DNA of 64,000 bases from Nemophila menziesii. Lineage: Eukaryota > Streptophyta > Magnoliopsida > Boraginales > Hydrophyllaceae. The notes under the pieces are model-generated. The model was given only the letters and a program-made list of their open reading frames with translations, was not told the origin of the DNA and did no database searches. The position numbers and the translations under genes were made by a program. Each line of letters starts with the position of its first letter. Position 1 is the first letter of the stretch. Shown one piece after another: positions 1 to 13,364 of this stretch. The stretch is taken from assembly GCA_029959085.1 (NCBI GenBank), contig JARWIR010000062.1, positions 2,108,001 to 2,172,000 of the forward strand, read 5' to 3'.

Positions 1-427
1 TTGTTACTTTTTAGAGCATTTTTTGTGTAATTTGTGTGTCAAATGTGAAGCTCTTAGGTATAATGATGATATTAGATGCTAAAGGAATGTAAAATAGTTG
101 AAGACAAAAAATCCAAGATGAAATCACGAGTTAAAAGCCACAAGAAGCTATTTTAGAAAGTGCAAAAACTACCGTCCCGACTTAGAACATGTAGTATTTT
201 CAATAATTCATAAAATAGACGGATAATTTGAAGGATGCCTTTTATATCGAAAAATGTATTTGATTTATGGTCGCCTGGACACTAATTTCGAGTGATTTGG
301 AGGAGTAACGAATAAGTTGTGATTTTTACAAACTCTATTGGCCAACCAATTCACTTATTAAGGAAAACGGGTTTAAGTTAGATTACGACTCTAAAACCTT
401 GCCCATGACCTACATTTTGTCCCTACA

Positions 428-522
<95 letters not shown>

Positions 523-1216
523 GGTATTTGACTTAGGAGACATGTCTTTGCATCCATAGCCTCCATATTATTCAAGAAATTCATTAGGGAGAAACAAGTT
601 GACTTGAGGAGGAAGAAAAGAAGGTGGAGAGTTACAAACTTTTCTTCTTCATCCTTCTACTCTACTATTAGCGTGATTTATCTTAGTTCTTGGCTTAAAC
701 ATGTTTGGAAGGTATACTCTTTAGTTTTTTTTTACATTATGAACTTATTTTTCCAAAGCTTGGGTTTACAATATGTATAATCCTTGAATTTTATTTTCCT
801 ATTCTATGTTATTTGGGATTTGAATTTAACTGAGTTGATTTTTATTTTATGATTGTATTTTATGTTTTCCTTTATCCTAGACCTATCACTTGCCAAGTTT
901 AGGACAACCCTTAGTAGTTGTATTGTCACTCTAACATGGGATTCAATTATGAAAAGAAATACATAATCGTTTAGTGTAGGGTAGTAACCGTGACAGGCTT
1001 TCCTAACTAGATAGTCATTAGGGTTTAGAATTTCACCACTGATCTATACGCAAGGTCCCGTTACCCAAGTCCATGGATAGTATTGAGGTTCCTGCTAAGC
1101 TACCTTGATGGGACTTAGAGGGATCATAGAATCCCGACTACTTATATATGCTCAATTCACCCTTATAATGGAATAGTGATTTGGGAAGATAGGTGCATAC
1201 TAGCCGACCTAAGCTA
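1..1216 (+). mobile_element. Partial LTR, Athila-like, cut by window edge
   Basis: The stretch lines up by eye with the middle and later part of the LTRs at 3483-5083 and 16249-17901. It has the same AGAGCATTTTTT block, the GTGAAGCTCTTA block, and the row of short phrases around 960-1200 (a TAGATAGTCATTAGGG block, then CCTAAGCTATTAA). The LTR start lies outside the window, and the last 300 or so bases expected of an LTR are missing. The sequence instead passes into another LTR start near 1217. No coding content is seen. Confidence 0.65.
431..519. repeat. Compound microsatellite (TA)n-(TG)n
   Basis: About 48 bases of uninterrupted TA repeat pass directly into about 40 bases of TG repeat, inside the partial LTR. 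The TA-to-TG transition suggests a single tract that changed by point mutation and then slipped. Confidence 0.95.
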
Positions 1217-1390
1217 TTAATGTCTCCCTTTTTGTTCTAAATATTATCCCTTAGGAGACATCATTTTAGGTGATTAATTGACTTATTTGATAGACTTTCA
1301 AGATTATTTGATTATATTGCGTTTTCTCCCCTTGGATTTGTATTATTTGTGTTTTAGAGCTTTTGTGCGTTTTAGATTATTCATGATACC
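1217..1390 (+). mobile_element. LTR 5'-end fragment inserted in or fused to the first LTR
   Basis: It starts TAATGTCTCCC and continues with the hallmark first 170 bases of this LTR family (GGAGACATCATTTTAGGTG, then a TTTTGTGCG block), closest to 53907 and 30171. Homology ends near 1385. It may be a recombination junction or a truncated nested insertion; no target duplication was found. Confidence 0.6.
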
Positions 1391-1980
1391 CACATAAATA
1401 AACACCATCCCTACAGTTTTCCTAACCCAGATAACACCTTATATATCTATAATCAAAAGGTAGTTCAAGAGTGTTTAAATCTTTGAGTTGGGGATCAAAA
1501 GAGATGATGAAAAGAACAAAGAGATCATGAATCAAAGAAAGGTATTGGGTAAGATCAAGAATAAATCAATTTAGATGGGTACTAGTTTGGAAACAAACAG
1601 GTAAAGTGGGTCAAGTAGGTAGAGGAAAGCATGAAGTGGTGAAATCAAAGAGCAAAACAGTTAAATCTTTCACGGAGAAAACACCACAACCTTTTCATAT
1701 CAACATCTATATATACAAGATGAAGAGAAGCTTATAGAACGCTATTAGCTATCTTTGAAACAAATATTCATGGATAAACACCTTCACATGAGAGAGTATT
1801 CGAGAAAGAAATTGGAAAAGATGAGTACAAAAGAGTTTCTAGAGCTGGAAGATTGATTTGGATGGAGCATAAGAGGAGGTAAGAGAATCCAAAATTAGTG
1901 ATACAAGAAGTTTTTGTACAAGAAAAGTACTGAACCCTATTATGGGTATTGATCATGCAAGGCAATAGCCTCGAAGAGTA
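1391..1980. other. Unassigned sequence between LTR pieces
   Basis: No gene, RNA or repeat is recognised here. It lies upstream of the 3' internal part of element 1 and may be decayed internal sequence of that element, for example the equivalent of the env-like segment at 25650-26250. Confidence 0.3.
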
Positions 1981-3482
1981 TGTTTTCTTTCTTCCCTACC
2001 ATTTTTTTACTTGCAATATATGTGTTAGTCTTTATTCTTATATAATCTATTTCATTCGTGGGGACACGACTCATTTTTGAGTTGGGGTGTGGGGATTCGT
2101 TGTCTCTCATCTCCATTTTTATGTGTTTTACTGTTTTTAGGAATAATTTAAAAAAATTTGATAGAGGGGATTAGATATAGAGTGTCTTTAATAGCTTAAA
2201 AGCATAAACTTGGTGAGTTAGTGATAGAAAGTAACATGTTTATAAGCTGATTATTTTATATGTTTTGAGTATGAACAGGAAACACATATTGATAGTAAAG
2301 AAAAGATTAGTGAGCATTGATGTAGAAGTTTGTTTGATCTTAGAGCGCCTTGAGGGGTGTGTAGGCCGTGAGATCCGAGCTAGTTGATAAACTCATCTAA
2401 TGAACGTGCTAAAGGTGAGAAGTAACAAAATTGCATAGTTTAGAAGTGATTAAGGCGGTTCTTTGATACGCCCCTTGTGACTTTTAGCTTGTTGTCCATT
2501 TATTATATTTATATCCTTCTTAGCCCCTAGCCTTTCTAAAGACTTTTAATTTAGCCATGTTATAAGTCATGTCCCTATAGATTATAGGACTTTTCCATAT
2601 GATCAACACTTAATTGTGATGCATAGACAGTCGTCTTAGAGCTTGAGTTTGGGGTGGTGGGTCCACCAGAATTATTATTGGGTTGGGAAATTTTGAGCTT
2701 ATGTACTTGTGCTCTAAATTTTGATGATGATTCACTATTGTTATATTGTAACCCTTTGTCGGGGTAAAAGTAAATAAAAAAATTATTAAAATAAATATGT
2801 GAAAAAAGTAGCATGACATCTCACATTAAAAACCGAGTCATAGCTATATTACAAAAGAAAAAAAATAACATGAAAAGATTGAATATATTTGGACCGGCAA
2901 AGTGGAATTTTTATGTGATCATATTCATACTTTATTGTTGGGTTATAGGGGATTCTAATTAGTGCATCAATTCACTGGTTTGAGTGAGAACATTTTGTGA
3001 GAGTAAATCAAGCTCTAGGGCGATTCGTTGATGGCTAGTGAGGAGAGGGCCAAAAGCTCACTCTAAATAATCCAAATATGCGATCATACCGTCCCTAAGC
3101 CTAACATTACAACCTTAAAAGACCTTATGATTCTTTTCTATGTAATCTATAAGTGGTTGAACCATTAGAGAGTAGTTAGATGGATCTTTGGATGCTAGTG
3201 AAGCTCGATGAACAATCTATAGCCTCCTTGTTAAACGAAGTGAAGAACTTCTTATTCGTGCATTGCAAAGCTGATCCGATCTTGAATTTGAACCGTGTTG
3301 ATAGTTTGTATGACAAGTGTACAGGTGATCTAGTTGATAAATGTTATTACATGAAATTTTATCAGTAGTTTCTTTGAGTTTATTATCTATATTCTGCTAA
3401 TTGACTTAGGTGTGTATTTAGAGACTTCTCATTATTCTTATCTTTATTGTATCAGAATGATACAACTTTGCATTGGGGGTCT
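1981..3482 (+). mobile_element. Element 1: 3' internal (post-pol) region
   Basis: This non-coding stretch matches in order the 3' internal regions of element 4 (26300-28297) and element 5 (34430-35854). Shared blocks are GGGGACACGACTCA near 2060, TTTGAGTTGGGGT at 2076-2088, the phrase ending GGGGTGGTGGGTCC near 2642, GTAACCCTTTGTCGGGG near 2750, and GGACCGGCAAAGTGG near 2893. It ends with a polypurine tract at 3471-3482 immediately before the 3' LTR. The part carrying gag and pol is absent to the left. Confidence 0.75.
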
Positions 3483-5083
3483 TGATGTCTCCCTATTTGT
3501 GATGATTTAATCCACTCATGAGACATAAATTTAGGTGTAATTGATTAATTAGTTAGAGATTTTTACCCGTTATTGATAATTTCTTAATTCAAGTCTTGAT
3601 TTGACGATTTATTACTTTTCGAGCATATTTGGTTTAATTTGTATGTTAATGTGAAGCTCTTAAGGTTTATGAAATATATTTAGATGATAAATTAATTCAA
3701 TGAGTTAAGGGAAGAAAATCCAAGAGAAATCGGGAGATAAAAGGAAGTAAAGTTGAATTAGTTTGGAAATTCTGCAGCTACGTCCAATAAAGTGAAAACA
3801 ACTTCAAATCGGCTGTGATTTTGGATAAGTCAGTAAATATTTAGATAGATATTTTATCTGCGGTCGTTTTAATATAAAGTGGGTGAAAATCGGCCCGATA
3901 ACGAAGGAGATATGATCAAAACAGCGATCAGTGTTTATCATCTCCTATATTTTAGGAAACGAATTTTAGTTGGACGTGGACTCTACTCCAAGATTTCGAC
4001 CTAGGGTTAGAAAATACCTATAAATACACCATCTTATCATTGTAAACATGTCCTTGCTCAGTTCTTAACATTGTCTTAATCCTTGCTCAGTCTTTAATTA
4101 TTATTACTCTTAGAAGTCATCCATAGAAGCAAGAAGACATGTAGAGGGGAAGACAAGAAGTTGGAAAGTCACAAGCTCCTCTTCTCCATCATCTCCCTCT
4201 ATCATTAGGGTAAATTGTATTAGATTATTTATCTTATATTTGTTTCTAATTACTTTTATCCTTAGTTTATTTCTATGTCTTTAGATATAAACTAATTTTC
4301 CCTATAGCTTGGGTTTGCCTATGTATAATCTTTGATTTCTAATTCTCATTTGTTTTCACATTATTTGGGAAAATCCTTTTTAAATCGATTCTAGCAACTT
4401 AACCTATATAATTGTTTTATGTGCTTTGATGTATTGATTGTAGTTCTTACGGTTGCAAAAGTGTAGACTACCCCATTAATAGTAGTTGGATGGACACCCG
4501 GAAGAGGTGTCTAATTGTTAAAACACCACATAAGCATCTATTGTACAGTAGTGATCCTAACAGGCTTGCCTAACTAGATAGTCACTAAGGTTTGATTTAA
4601 CCAATGATCCTTGCGCAGTGTCCCCTTACCCAAGTCCCTTGGTAATTGTTAGGTTGCCACTTAAGTTCACTCGGAAGGGGGTTAGGAGGGATATAGAATC
4701 CTGCCTATTTATCTAAGAGCTTTAATCACCCTTATAGCTAGAACTAGAATTAGAAGGATAAGAGCATACTAGCAACCCTAAGCTATATCTATCATCTCCA
4801 TTCTTTATTATTTTATTTATTTGTATTATTATTTGTTTAATCTGAAAACCAAATAAATATTATTTCTTTTATTATCTTTTTATCAAACAAGTAATTTCTC
4901 CTACACTTCTTTATATACACAAGTAGATCTAACGGACCAAATCTCTGTGAAAGAACTTTACTTACTAACTAAACTTGCAAACGATCTGTAATACATGCAG
5001 TAAGTTTCTCGTGGTAGTCAAGGGTGTGTCCTTTATTATTATCTTTATTTATCTGTTTATTTATAACACTTTGTCCCCCACCA
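3483..5083 (+). mobile_element. Element 1: 3' LTR
   Basis: A complete 1.6-kb LTR beginning TGATGTCTCC right after a G-rich polypurine tract and ending CCCCCACCA. It carries the family features in order: GAGACAT inverted block near the start, TATAAATA near 4019, the (ACC)TAACTAGATAGTCACTAAGG block, and the GTACACTTGCGG-type block near the end in degraded form. No matching 5' LTR is present, so no target duplication can be tested. Confidence 0.8.
4019..4026 (+). promoter_or_regulatory. LTR TATA box
   Basis: TATAAATA in the context CCTATAAATACACC. The same context occurs at the same relative place in the other LTRs (18484, 30925, 36609, 54683), which supports it as the retrotransposon promoter. 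Confidence 0.6.
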
Positions 5084-8000
5084 AGTGTGAATAGAACAAT
5101 TATCTAATTAATGTCGTAATAATAGTCAAGAGACATCTAAACTTAAAGTTAGAGCAAGAACTTAAGGAACAAACTATAAGTATATAAATGTGATCTTAAT
5201 ATTTCATAAAAGTGGAAGATACAAAGCAAGTTATATAAAGAAATTAACCCTAGGAAATATTCTATTGAATTAAGATAAGGACCAAGATTGTAAACCTATA
5301 GGTTTATTCAATTTAGGAAAGTAAGGAGGGAAAATATATTCAACCTACTTAGAATATGTAAAAGTATAATTCCTACGATCAAAGATAAAGACTAACATAA
5401 AAAGTTTAAATCAATCTAACTTAAGCAAAAGGGAGATAAACAGATATGTAAAGTAAATGCACGCGTAATAAGTAAAAGATAAAGAAAAGAAGTTACAAGG
5501 GGAATTTAGAGTGGTTCGGTTTCCCTACACCACTACCTAGGGTCGTTCTTATAGGATTTTCAAGCTTCTACACTAATTTTATCTATATCTCTTTTAGGTG
5601 AGATATAAACCTTCACACCAAGGTTTTTATGGGGTAAAATACAACCTAAAAAATCTCTATATTGTATCGGTTAATTCACAACTCGATTACAAACACCCTT
5701 GTGCACTTCTACATACAAGTTACAACATCCATAAAAAGAATCCTTCTTTATCTTCTCTAAACTCTTGCAACTATTTATATGTTCTAATCTACAAGAAGAA
5801 TTAAAACCTTTGGTCGTTGGATTAAGTACAAACCATTGAACCGATCCTTGATGAGTTAATCTAACTATGAAGATTGGAAAACTCCTTTGATGAATTGAAT
5901 GCTAAGTGATGGCTTGATATGAAATCCTCTTTGAGTGGATTAGAATTTGAAGCTTTAGGTTTTAATCTCCCTCTTGGATTTCATATGGTAGCGTTCAGGA
6001 TGATGCAAACAATTCACAAGACTTGATTTTATAATGTAAAAATGCAAGAGCTGTGTTGTGAATTCTATCTTGAAGTGTGGGTTAGTGTATGGTTAATTGA
6101 TCTTTCAATATGCAAGGAGGACATATATATAAGGTAAGTTGAGTTCCAAAGGATCGTAAAATGTGACCACACAGACAACAAAAACGTTATACCATTTTAA
6201 GGAGAACGAATATCCATTTTTGTCCCTACCTACTCTAATCCACGGAACATCCTTTCTTCAACGGCTGGAAAGTTAGAGGCTCTTTGAAATGACATCGTTG
6301 AAGTAGAAAAATGTCATACCGTTTTCTCCTAAAAACGGGTATTCCTTTTATATAGAGATGTCGACAAGGAAGTTATAAAGTACTCGATTATTACTGATTT
6401 TGTTTGGTTTCAAAAATAAACGTTACACAATTTTTATTACTAGACGGACCAACGTTTTAAATCAGGCCATTTTACCTTTCCGGTTTTGAGCTAAGAATAG
6501 TTGTTCATCTACTTGGCTTTTTTTTCCTTCATATGACTCGTATAGAATAAAATGCAACAATTTGGGGTTAATACAACTCAAGACAAACAAGAAATAATAC
6601 ACTAGAATATATCAATGGGGTGTGTAAAGATAATCATAGAGGATTCTTATCAAGTAGGAACAAGTTGAACATTTTAAGTGTAACATCATTTAAATATATG
6701 AACTGGTTGTGTATATGAAAAGGAGTTGAGTTCATCTTTGTGCAAAATTCTTCCCATAAGTGTCAGATATGATTTAAAAAAAACCAACTCGTGAGTGTAT
6801 CATACAAAACATATGATATGTGTATAGATGCTTCGTAAGTATATTAAGGAAAATTTAAGTATAATCACATATACTGGCATATGAGAAAAAAATTTATATC
6901 AAGATAGAAAATATGATTCCTTAGGTCAAAGTGGCAAGATAGAAGGATAGATTCAAGATATTTTAGGTGAAGACGTATAACATAAAGTTAATCATTTTAG
7001 ATAAGATTAAACATATGGTTACCTGAGGAGTTGTCATATGTAAAAATAACTTATTGGAAGGTTCATATGTCAACAAGTATATATCCACACACATGATACA
7101 TGTAATTTTTTTTGTGAAACTCATCATTAGAGATGTGTTCTTGGGTCATCTTATATCTATAGGATTAAGAAAAATCTAGTGTATGTGTAATTGCAAGATA
7201 AAAGTACTATGATGAACTCCATTGTGAAATGATATTTGTGTTCATTTTAATTCAATGACATCCAATTTTTTATGTTAAATATGTATGCGGATGATATAGT
7301 TTGTATGGTAGATATTATTCTCCCTCTCACACGGGAAACCCTTGGCATGAGAGATGCGCAAAGATGAGTCTGACTTATATTCATGAAGAACCTTTTACGA
7401 AGTAAATATGAGTTCTAGAAGTCTCCTTAACAAAGTTTTAAGATAAAATCATAATCATGTATGTGAAATGTTGATATTATTTACGATCGAGGTACATTCC
7501 CACTATCTAGTAGTCTATCTTACCAAATATGAAGTTCTTGATTGATATATGAATGGTTTGATCAATTAAAGAGTTTATTTTAGACAAGTCTTATTATAAA
7601 TCTGTATGGTATTTTTGATGAATGATATACACAATATGAATACTCTAGCACGTAAGTTATACTACGTGTGTATATATTGTGACAAAAAGGAAATGAAGAA
7701 TTTATCCTTACTTTTTCGTTGTGCGAGACCTTTAACTAGTACCCTTAGTACTTTTAACGGTCTCTTGATGTTTTGATTCAATATCTTCTACTTTAGCATA
7801 TTATTAATGGTTATGGTTGATTTGACCTAATGGGGTATGTTTGAGATACATGAGGTTATGGTAGTAGACTCATATTATCACTATGAAAGTGATAACTTAT
7901 ATTCGACGAATTTGAGTTACTATATTATTAATATTATGTTTTTTAGTCTAGGGTCTTACCATAATGAAAGTGAATTAATGTTTGATAGAGCAAATATCTA

Positions 8001-8150
8001 TCCTTATAGGTTCATAGCAATGATGCTAATATACTTGTCACAAGGGTTAGTTATCTAGAATGGCATTTTAATTTTGTATTGAGATGAGAATTTTGTATAG
8101 CGACGCATTATATAAGACTGGGGCTTATCCCATCATGTGGCAGTGAAAGA
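5084..8150. other. Mostly unassigned decayed sequence; possible Copia-type LTR on minus strand at about 5480-6550
   Basis: No intact gene is seen. Read on the minus strand, 5560-5490 contains phrases (CCTAGGTAGTGG, then AACCGAACCACTCTAAA) that resemble 59380-59440 on the plus strand and the U5 ends of plant Copia LTRs. A TATATATA at about 6125-6132 lies where the promoter of such a minus-strand LTR would be. The rest, 6550-8150, holds no motif I could assign. Confidence 0.3.
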
Positions 8151-8153
8151 TTG

Positions 8154-8510
8154 TTAGAATTTTGGTCGGGTCGGTTAGCCATGATGGACCAACTCGTTAA
8201 TGATATTCATATAGTTTTTTTGGTGGGAGCAGTTCTTTTTTTTATATTGAATAAGTAACCCACCTATATATAAAGACTATTGAGTCTTTTTTTGTTAGAG
8301 GGTAGCATAATTAATATTAACAGTTTAGAAAAAATACTGAAAAAAATAACAACAAATTTGTGTCTCCTTTGAATCTCTCATATGTCATAATCAAATAAAT
8401 AAAGATTGGGTATCCATAATTTGTGGATATATGTATTTTTTAAGTAAGGATTTACGTCGACTTGGTAAAACGGTCCAAATTGGTTTTCGCTGTCGGAGGT
8501 GATCCGTAAA
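8154..8510 (+). mobile_element. Possible Copia-type 3' LTR remnant
   Basis: The sequence GTGGCAGTGAAAGAT followed by TGTTAGAATTTT resembles the polypurine tract and LTR start of plant Ty1/copia elements (typically AGTGGGAGAT|TGTTAGA). A TATATATAAAG box follows near 8266. The right boundary is a guess and no coding relics were recognised upstream. Confidence 0.35.
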
Positions 8511-10240
8511 TTTCTTTTTTATTTATTTATATATGCATTTGTATTATTTTAGTGGTTAGAATGACTTAATAAGATATAATTTGGGAAGGAATTAAGGAAT
8601 ATAGTTTTTTATTTTTTTCTTATTAGTTGAGAATTTCTTTTTTTGGGAGACAATGTTGAGACCTCTTTGAGAAATATTAATGTTAGTGGGTAATATTTGG
8701 GATTAGGGTACGTCTTAACACACTAAAAAAATTTCTTATAATATCCTTCTTTTACCAAAATTTTCTTATAATATCCTGCTTTTACCAAAAAACTAAAAAA
8801 GAAAGACAAATGTAAAATGTGTCACACAACATGAAAGAATGGGCATTGAAGTGACGAACCATAAGGATATAGTTGGTGACCACCCTCCATGTGATTTCCT
8901 TCTCTTGGTTGAAGTAAGAAAATATTAGAAGTTTCTCAATGGAAAAAGACATAGTTACAACTAAGCGTATACGATGGATTTACAAAAAGAAGTGCAAATT
9001 TTGTTCAAGTCTATCTTGGTTTGAAGGGTCAAGTTGGTGAGAAATTGAGGGGTGTGATGTTTCCATTTAAGGATTGAAATGGACTCGTTTTTATAATTCC
9101 CTATTCTATTGCTAGATTCTTGTATGTGGTGGTGAAGGATTTGTAGATGGGCCAAATAGCTAGATTAGATAGAGAGATTTTTGCATGCTTTGATCAAACA
9201 GCATGGCAACTCATGTGCATTGTCCCTGTGCTTATTTTTACTCAATTTTAGTGAGCATGGGAGCTCATGTTCTGTTTATTTCGTGAAAAAAAGTTATACT
9301 TGGAGAAAAGTTACAACTCTTTTTGTTTTCCATAGAAATCATAGAGAAATAATAACAATTTCGTTTAGATTAAGAGCGATCATCTTTGGTTGATGAAAGT
9401 ATATTTTATTTTATTTTCTAAAGGGTTTTCAGAAAACAATTTTCGTATCTTATTGAAAGTTGGGAAAGAAGAATTTTACGTTTTTATGCCTGAATAGTAC
9501 CGTGGGACAAGACAATTTGCAAGTTTAGTTTCTATACTGACAGAGACAAACATAAGTAATAAAATATAGCAACATAGATGAGGGTTGGGTGGAGAATAAT
9601 TTAACGTGAGGTTTTTGAGTTGTTTCTCATGTTAGTTAGTTTTTTTTTTTTTTGTCAACTATGTTAGTTAGTTTGCTCTTGTTCTCTGATAGTTTAAACT
9701 AACATTTTTTTGAGGTCAACAAATGAAACATTTAAAGGGTTGGGAAGCTAGAAAGAGATGGGCAATAAATATGGTATGTTTGACTTCCAATATACAATAT
9801 ACCCTCCAAAGACTCAATGTGAATCAGCTTATATCATCAACTCAACTACTTCTAATTAGATTTAGGAAGGGCCAATATATTAATACAAATATGAAATCCT
9901 GTTGTGACATGCGTTTTTGTTTAACCTATTATTTTTGGAAAATTTCTCCTATAATGTGTCCCACAAATAGAGAGGCACGAGCATTTAGGACAAATTTTAG
10001 ACTATTTGGAGCCTAATACAATGTTGTTCTAGATTTGTCTGGTTTTTTTATTTTTTTGGTCAAGCAGATGTCTGCTTAGATATGTAATAAGGAGATACAC
10101 ATTGCAATGTTTAATAATACTAGAAAAAGTGTACTCCAAGTACGGAATCATATTTTATAAGCACTTTAGAAAAATTATAAAAGAACTTGAAGGTTAAATA
10201 GCTCCAGAATGATGCTCATTGCGAGTGTTTTATGGGAAGG
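8511..10240. other. Unassigned, AT-rich
   Basis: Nothing with recognisable coding or RNA content. The open frames here are short and their translations are not protein-like. At 9629-9673 a 13-base phrase (TGTTAGTTAGTTT) occurs twice, flanking a poly(T) run and GTCAACTA, possibly the scar of a tiny poly(A)-tailed insertion. Confidence 0.3.
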
Positions 10241-11440
10241 TTTTTTTTTTTTTTTTGACACACGTAAAAGCTAAAGCAAGAGTCGAATTATATTATCCCG
10301 AACTTTATAAACGAGTATGTAAGTTTCAGGTGTCGATCGTCCGTCCTACTCCATTGTATAGCATTTGTTTGGCGTTCGCTCCGCCATTCCGTTGAGTTTT
10401 CTCGGCAGGTGCTTGAAAAACATGTTTACATGATCATCCGCATACTGTAGGACCCACTTGACGTATGGTTTGACTTTCCACCACACGACTGACAGCGAAT
10501 TGAGTCCTTGAATCAGATCAAGGTTAACAAATAAATGTTATCTTTCCTATGTCATGCATGGTCATTTTAGCCGCTTCGAGAACTGCTATTGCTTCCCCTT
10601 CCGCAGATGTGTCTGTCCATATTGCTTTAGAAAACCCTGTTTGCTTGCCCGTCTGGGTATCCCTTTTCACGATCCAATACCACTCTGTTTCTATTTAGCT
10701 TTGAAAGATGCATCACATGTACAAATAATTTGTGCCCCAGCTATTTCATGTGGTGTCCAGGGAACTCTGATGGTATCGTTGTGGCGCCGTTCTGGTTGTG
10801 TAGGTTAGTCATTTCATTCCTGTCTGAATAGGTGTTCATGCCTGCATTTACTGACATTAAAAACGTATGTATAGTCTGTGAAAATTTTTCGTGTATACAT
10901 TTCATTTTGTGTTTCTAGATGTTCCACAGTGTTAAGATAACGTAAGTCACCACAATCTTTTTGTCCCATTGTGCTGGATCTGATCCTTAAAAGATACTAG
11001 TAGACCAATCCCCTAGCGTGTCAGCCTCCATTTTCAGTATCCGTATTTGTAAGGCCGAACCTGCCCAAACCTACTTACAAAAAAAGCATGTTAATAAAAG
11101 GCAAACAATTGTTTTTGTCTGCCCTTTGTACCAATAACACCATTTGTCATTCATATAGTGCCGTAAAAAAAGGTTGTTCATAGTATGTAGTATATTCCTG
11201 CACGCTTTGTAAGCGAAACTTCTAACTTTATATGGGGCGTTAGACTTCCAAATTTTATTCCAAATGAACGTAAATCATAGTATTGCTTGAGACGATGACT
11301 GCTCTTCCTTGAGTTGCGCATCCATAGTGAGTATCCGATATCCTGATTTAGTGTTGTATTTTCCTGAGCGAGTATGAGGCCATGTAAACGTATCCTGATC
11401 TTCTCTGTTAAATAACTATATTCGACTTATTTCCCATTTT
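10241..11440 (-). pseudogene. LINE (L1-type) 3' fragment: zf-RVT and RNase H-like tail of ORF2
   Basis: On the minus strand three frames together give the C-terminal part of a plant LINE ORF2. Near 11350 is the phrase DTFTWPHTRSGKY...SGYRIL. Near 11260-11080 is a zf-RVT-like domain (IWKSNAPYKVRSFAYK, then CYWYKGQ and a Cys-rich stretch). At about 10960 is VTYVILTLWNI, and at 10750-10560 an RNase H-like stretch (CDASF, then TSAEGEAIAVLEAAKMT). Stops and frameshifts interrupt it throughout. The element ends in a poly(A) tail seen as 16 Ts at 10241-10256. The 5' part, including endonuclease and RT, is missing, as is usual for 5'-truncated LINEs. No target duplication was found. Confidence 0.75.
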
Positions 11441-12085
11441 ACAGGTGTACGGGACGGTCTATGACGATCATTCAAGGCAATATATAAATTAATAAAACAA
11501 GCATATTAATCTCTATTATTTTACTATACTATGTTTGTAAATAAAAAAAATTCAACTATTAATATCACCTTATAATGAAACAGTGTCTCGTCAATTTTTT
11601 CTCAACAATTAATGATTAGTTTTCCAAAATTTATTTGTCATGACTCAATTTTTATTTATCCCACATAAATCAGGTGACGATGTAAGAAATTTCGAGCCAT
11701 ACGCTATGGGGAACTCGTTAATTATCAACACACCGCCTCAAGACCTTAAACCAAAACTACCCACAAATTCCACGTGGTTACTCATCAGACGTGGGTCATG
11801 AAGAAAACATAATGCCTATCATGCTAGTAATGAACCTGGAAAAATAGGTTGTTAGTTCAAAGTAGTGGGGATGATGGAGAGAGTTGATGAATGCATTAGT
11901 ACAAATAGATTAATTTTAATATTATACTAATGATGTAATTACTCGGCTATTCTCAAGGCATGTCTTTAACAAAGTTTATCTTCTCTAATTTATCTTGTTT
12001 GTATATTCGTTTAATCCAGTACTTAGCTTGTTATTTATTCATCCAAAACACCTAAAATCCTCACTTAAAATCTAACTAGTAAAAT
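11441..12085. other. Unassigned, AT-rich
   Basis: No coding or RNA feature is recognised between the LINE fragment and the element 2 relic. Confidence 0.3.
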
Positions 12086-13040
12086 ATGCCTTATCAGTTT
12101 GGCATTATATGTGAGAAACGAAAGGCTTTTGCCCATTTAAATACTATGAAAATGACCAAATACTATGGAGCCTATGACAAGACACAACCACGTTACGAAG
12201 ATCGGCAAGATGGAACAACCTCCTCCAACTTTGAAGAGGCTCACCATGCCAAATATCATAGGGTGTAGAAGATGGCTCCACCTTTAGGGATGGAAATTAT
12301 TTCATTGAAAAAACGTATCGATCAAAGGAGAAAAAGCTACCTCAAGCTACCCCGTTGGAGGTAGGGGTGGTCGGTGCACAGTTAGATATAGAGGACACAC
12401 CTTCTACGGAACACCTACGATCCAGTTCATTTGGGCCCAATGTCATCATAGTCATGCACCAGCCTCATCTAGAGGTCCATTAGAATCCTCAAACGATGGA
12501 ACGTTTACTGCAAACCCTACATTAGCAAGTGTTAGGGAGGAAAAATCCTTCCCGCGACACTCCAAACACCATTGAGATTCTAGAGCCCTGCGTACCCTAG
12601 GAGGGCCTGCAAAGGCCACCTCCTGGTTGGAGCCGATCGAGAAGCAAAAAGAAACCAACATTGTCCTTTACTTGGGAGATATTGAACACTACCTCGTTGG
12701 TTAAATCCACCACGACTGCCAGCCTGCGATAGGTCGATTGATCCCGACCAACATGTCAACATGTATAAGAGAAATATGAAATTAATAACTGACTCAAAAA
12801 TTGTCTTCTGACACACTTTTCCGGCCACCTTGTTCAGTTGAGTGAAACAATGGTTTCCCAAGTTGGAACCAAAGACCATATCATTCTTTGATCATATAAG
12901 ACTGATAACAAAGACAAAATTTACGATAAATAAGGCTATGGGAAGAGATTCATCCTCGTTATTGGAGTTATACCACAATAAGGGGGAGTCATTTAGGAAT
13001 TATACCCAGAGTTTGGGAGCTCAACTTACAATGAATTGAA
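12086..13040 (+). pseudogene. Element 2: degraded gag-like region
   Basis: The open stretch at 12842-13039 (65 codons) contains SLLELYHNKGESFRNYTQ. This resembles the conserved capsid phrase of plant Ty3/gypsy gag proteins, in which a '..L..xxQ..gESlrdYxxRF' pattern recurs. The upstream 12086-12268 frame (60 codons) is rich in charged residues and not identifiable on its own. Stops separate the two. The assignment rests on one motif and on the integrase tail that follows. Confidence 0.4.
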
Positions 13041-13364
13041 TTTCAACAACATGATAGCCCGATTGGTCTTCAGTAGGATTTGAGAAACAAATAATTCCAA
13101 ATCATATTAGCTTTAGAGCCGCATCTAATATTGGCGGATATCCTAAAGGATGCCTGTTTATTCTTCGAGATCAAAGATATCCTAACAATGTAAAAAGATC
13201 AAATGTGTCAGAGAGATAACCATGAGATTCACCACAAGAAATTCTAACCTAGCATCGACATCAAGAGAAGCAAGAATGACAAATTTATTGGGTGATTTAA
13301 TTGCATATAGGGCGATCAAGGAGCTAATCTTAGACCAAGAACTAATTGTTAACAAAAATAATGC

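Noticed and set aside
9723..10016. 97-codon ORF as a gene
   Set aside because: No recognisable motif, no neighbours, and it lies in decayed intergenic DNA next to a LINE tail.
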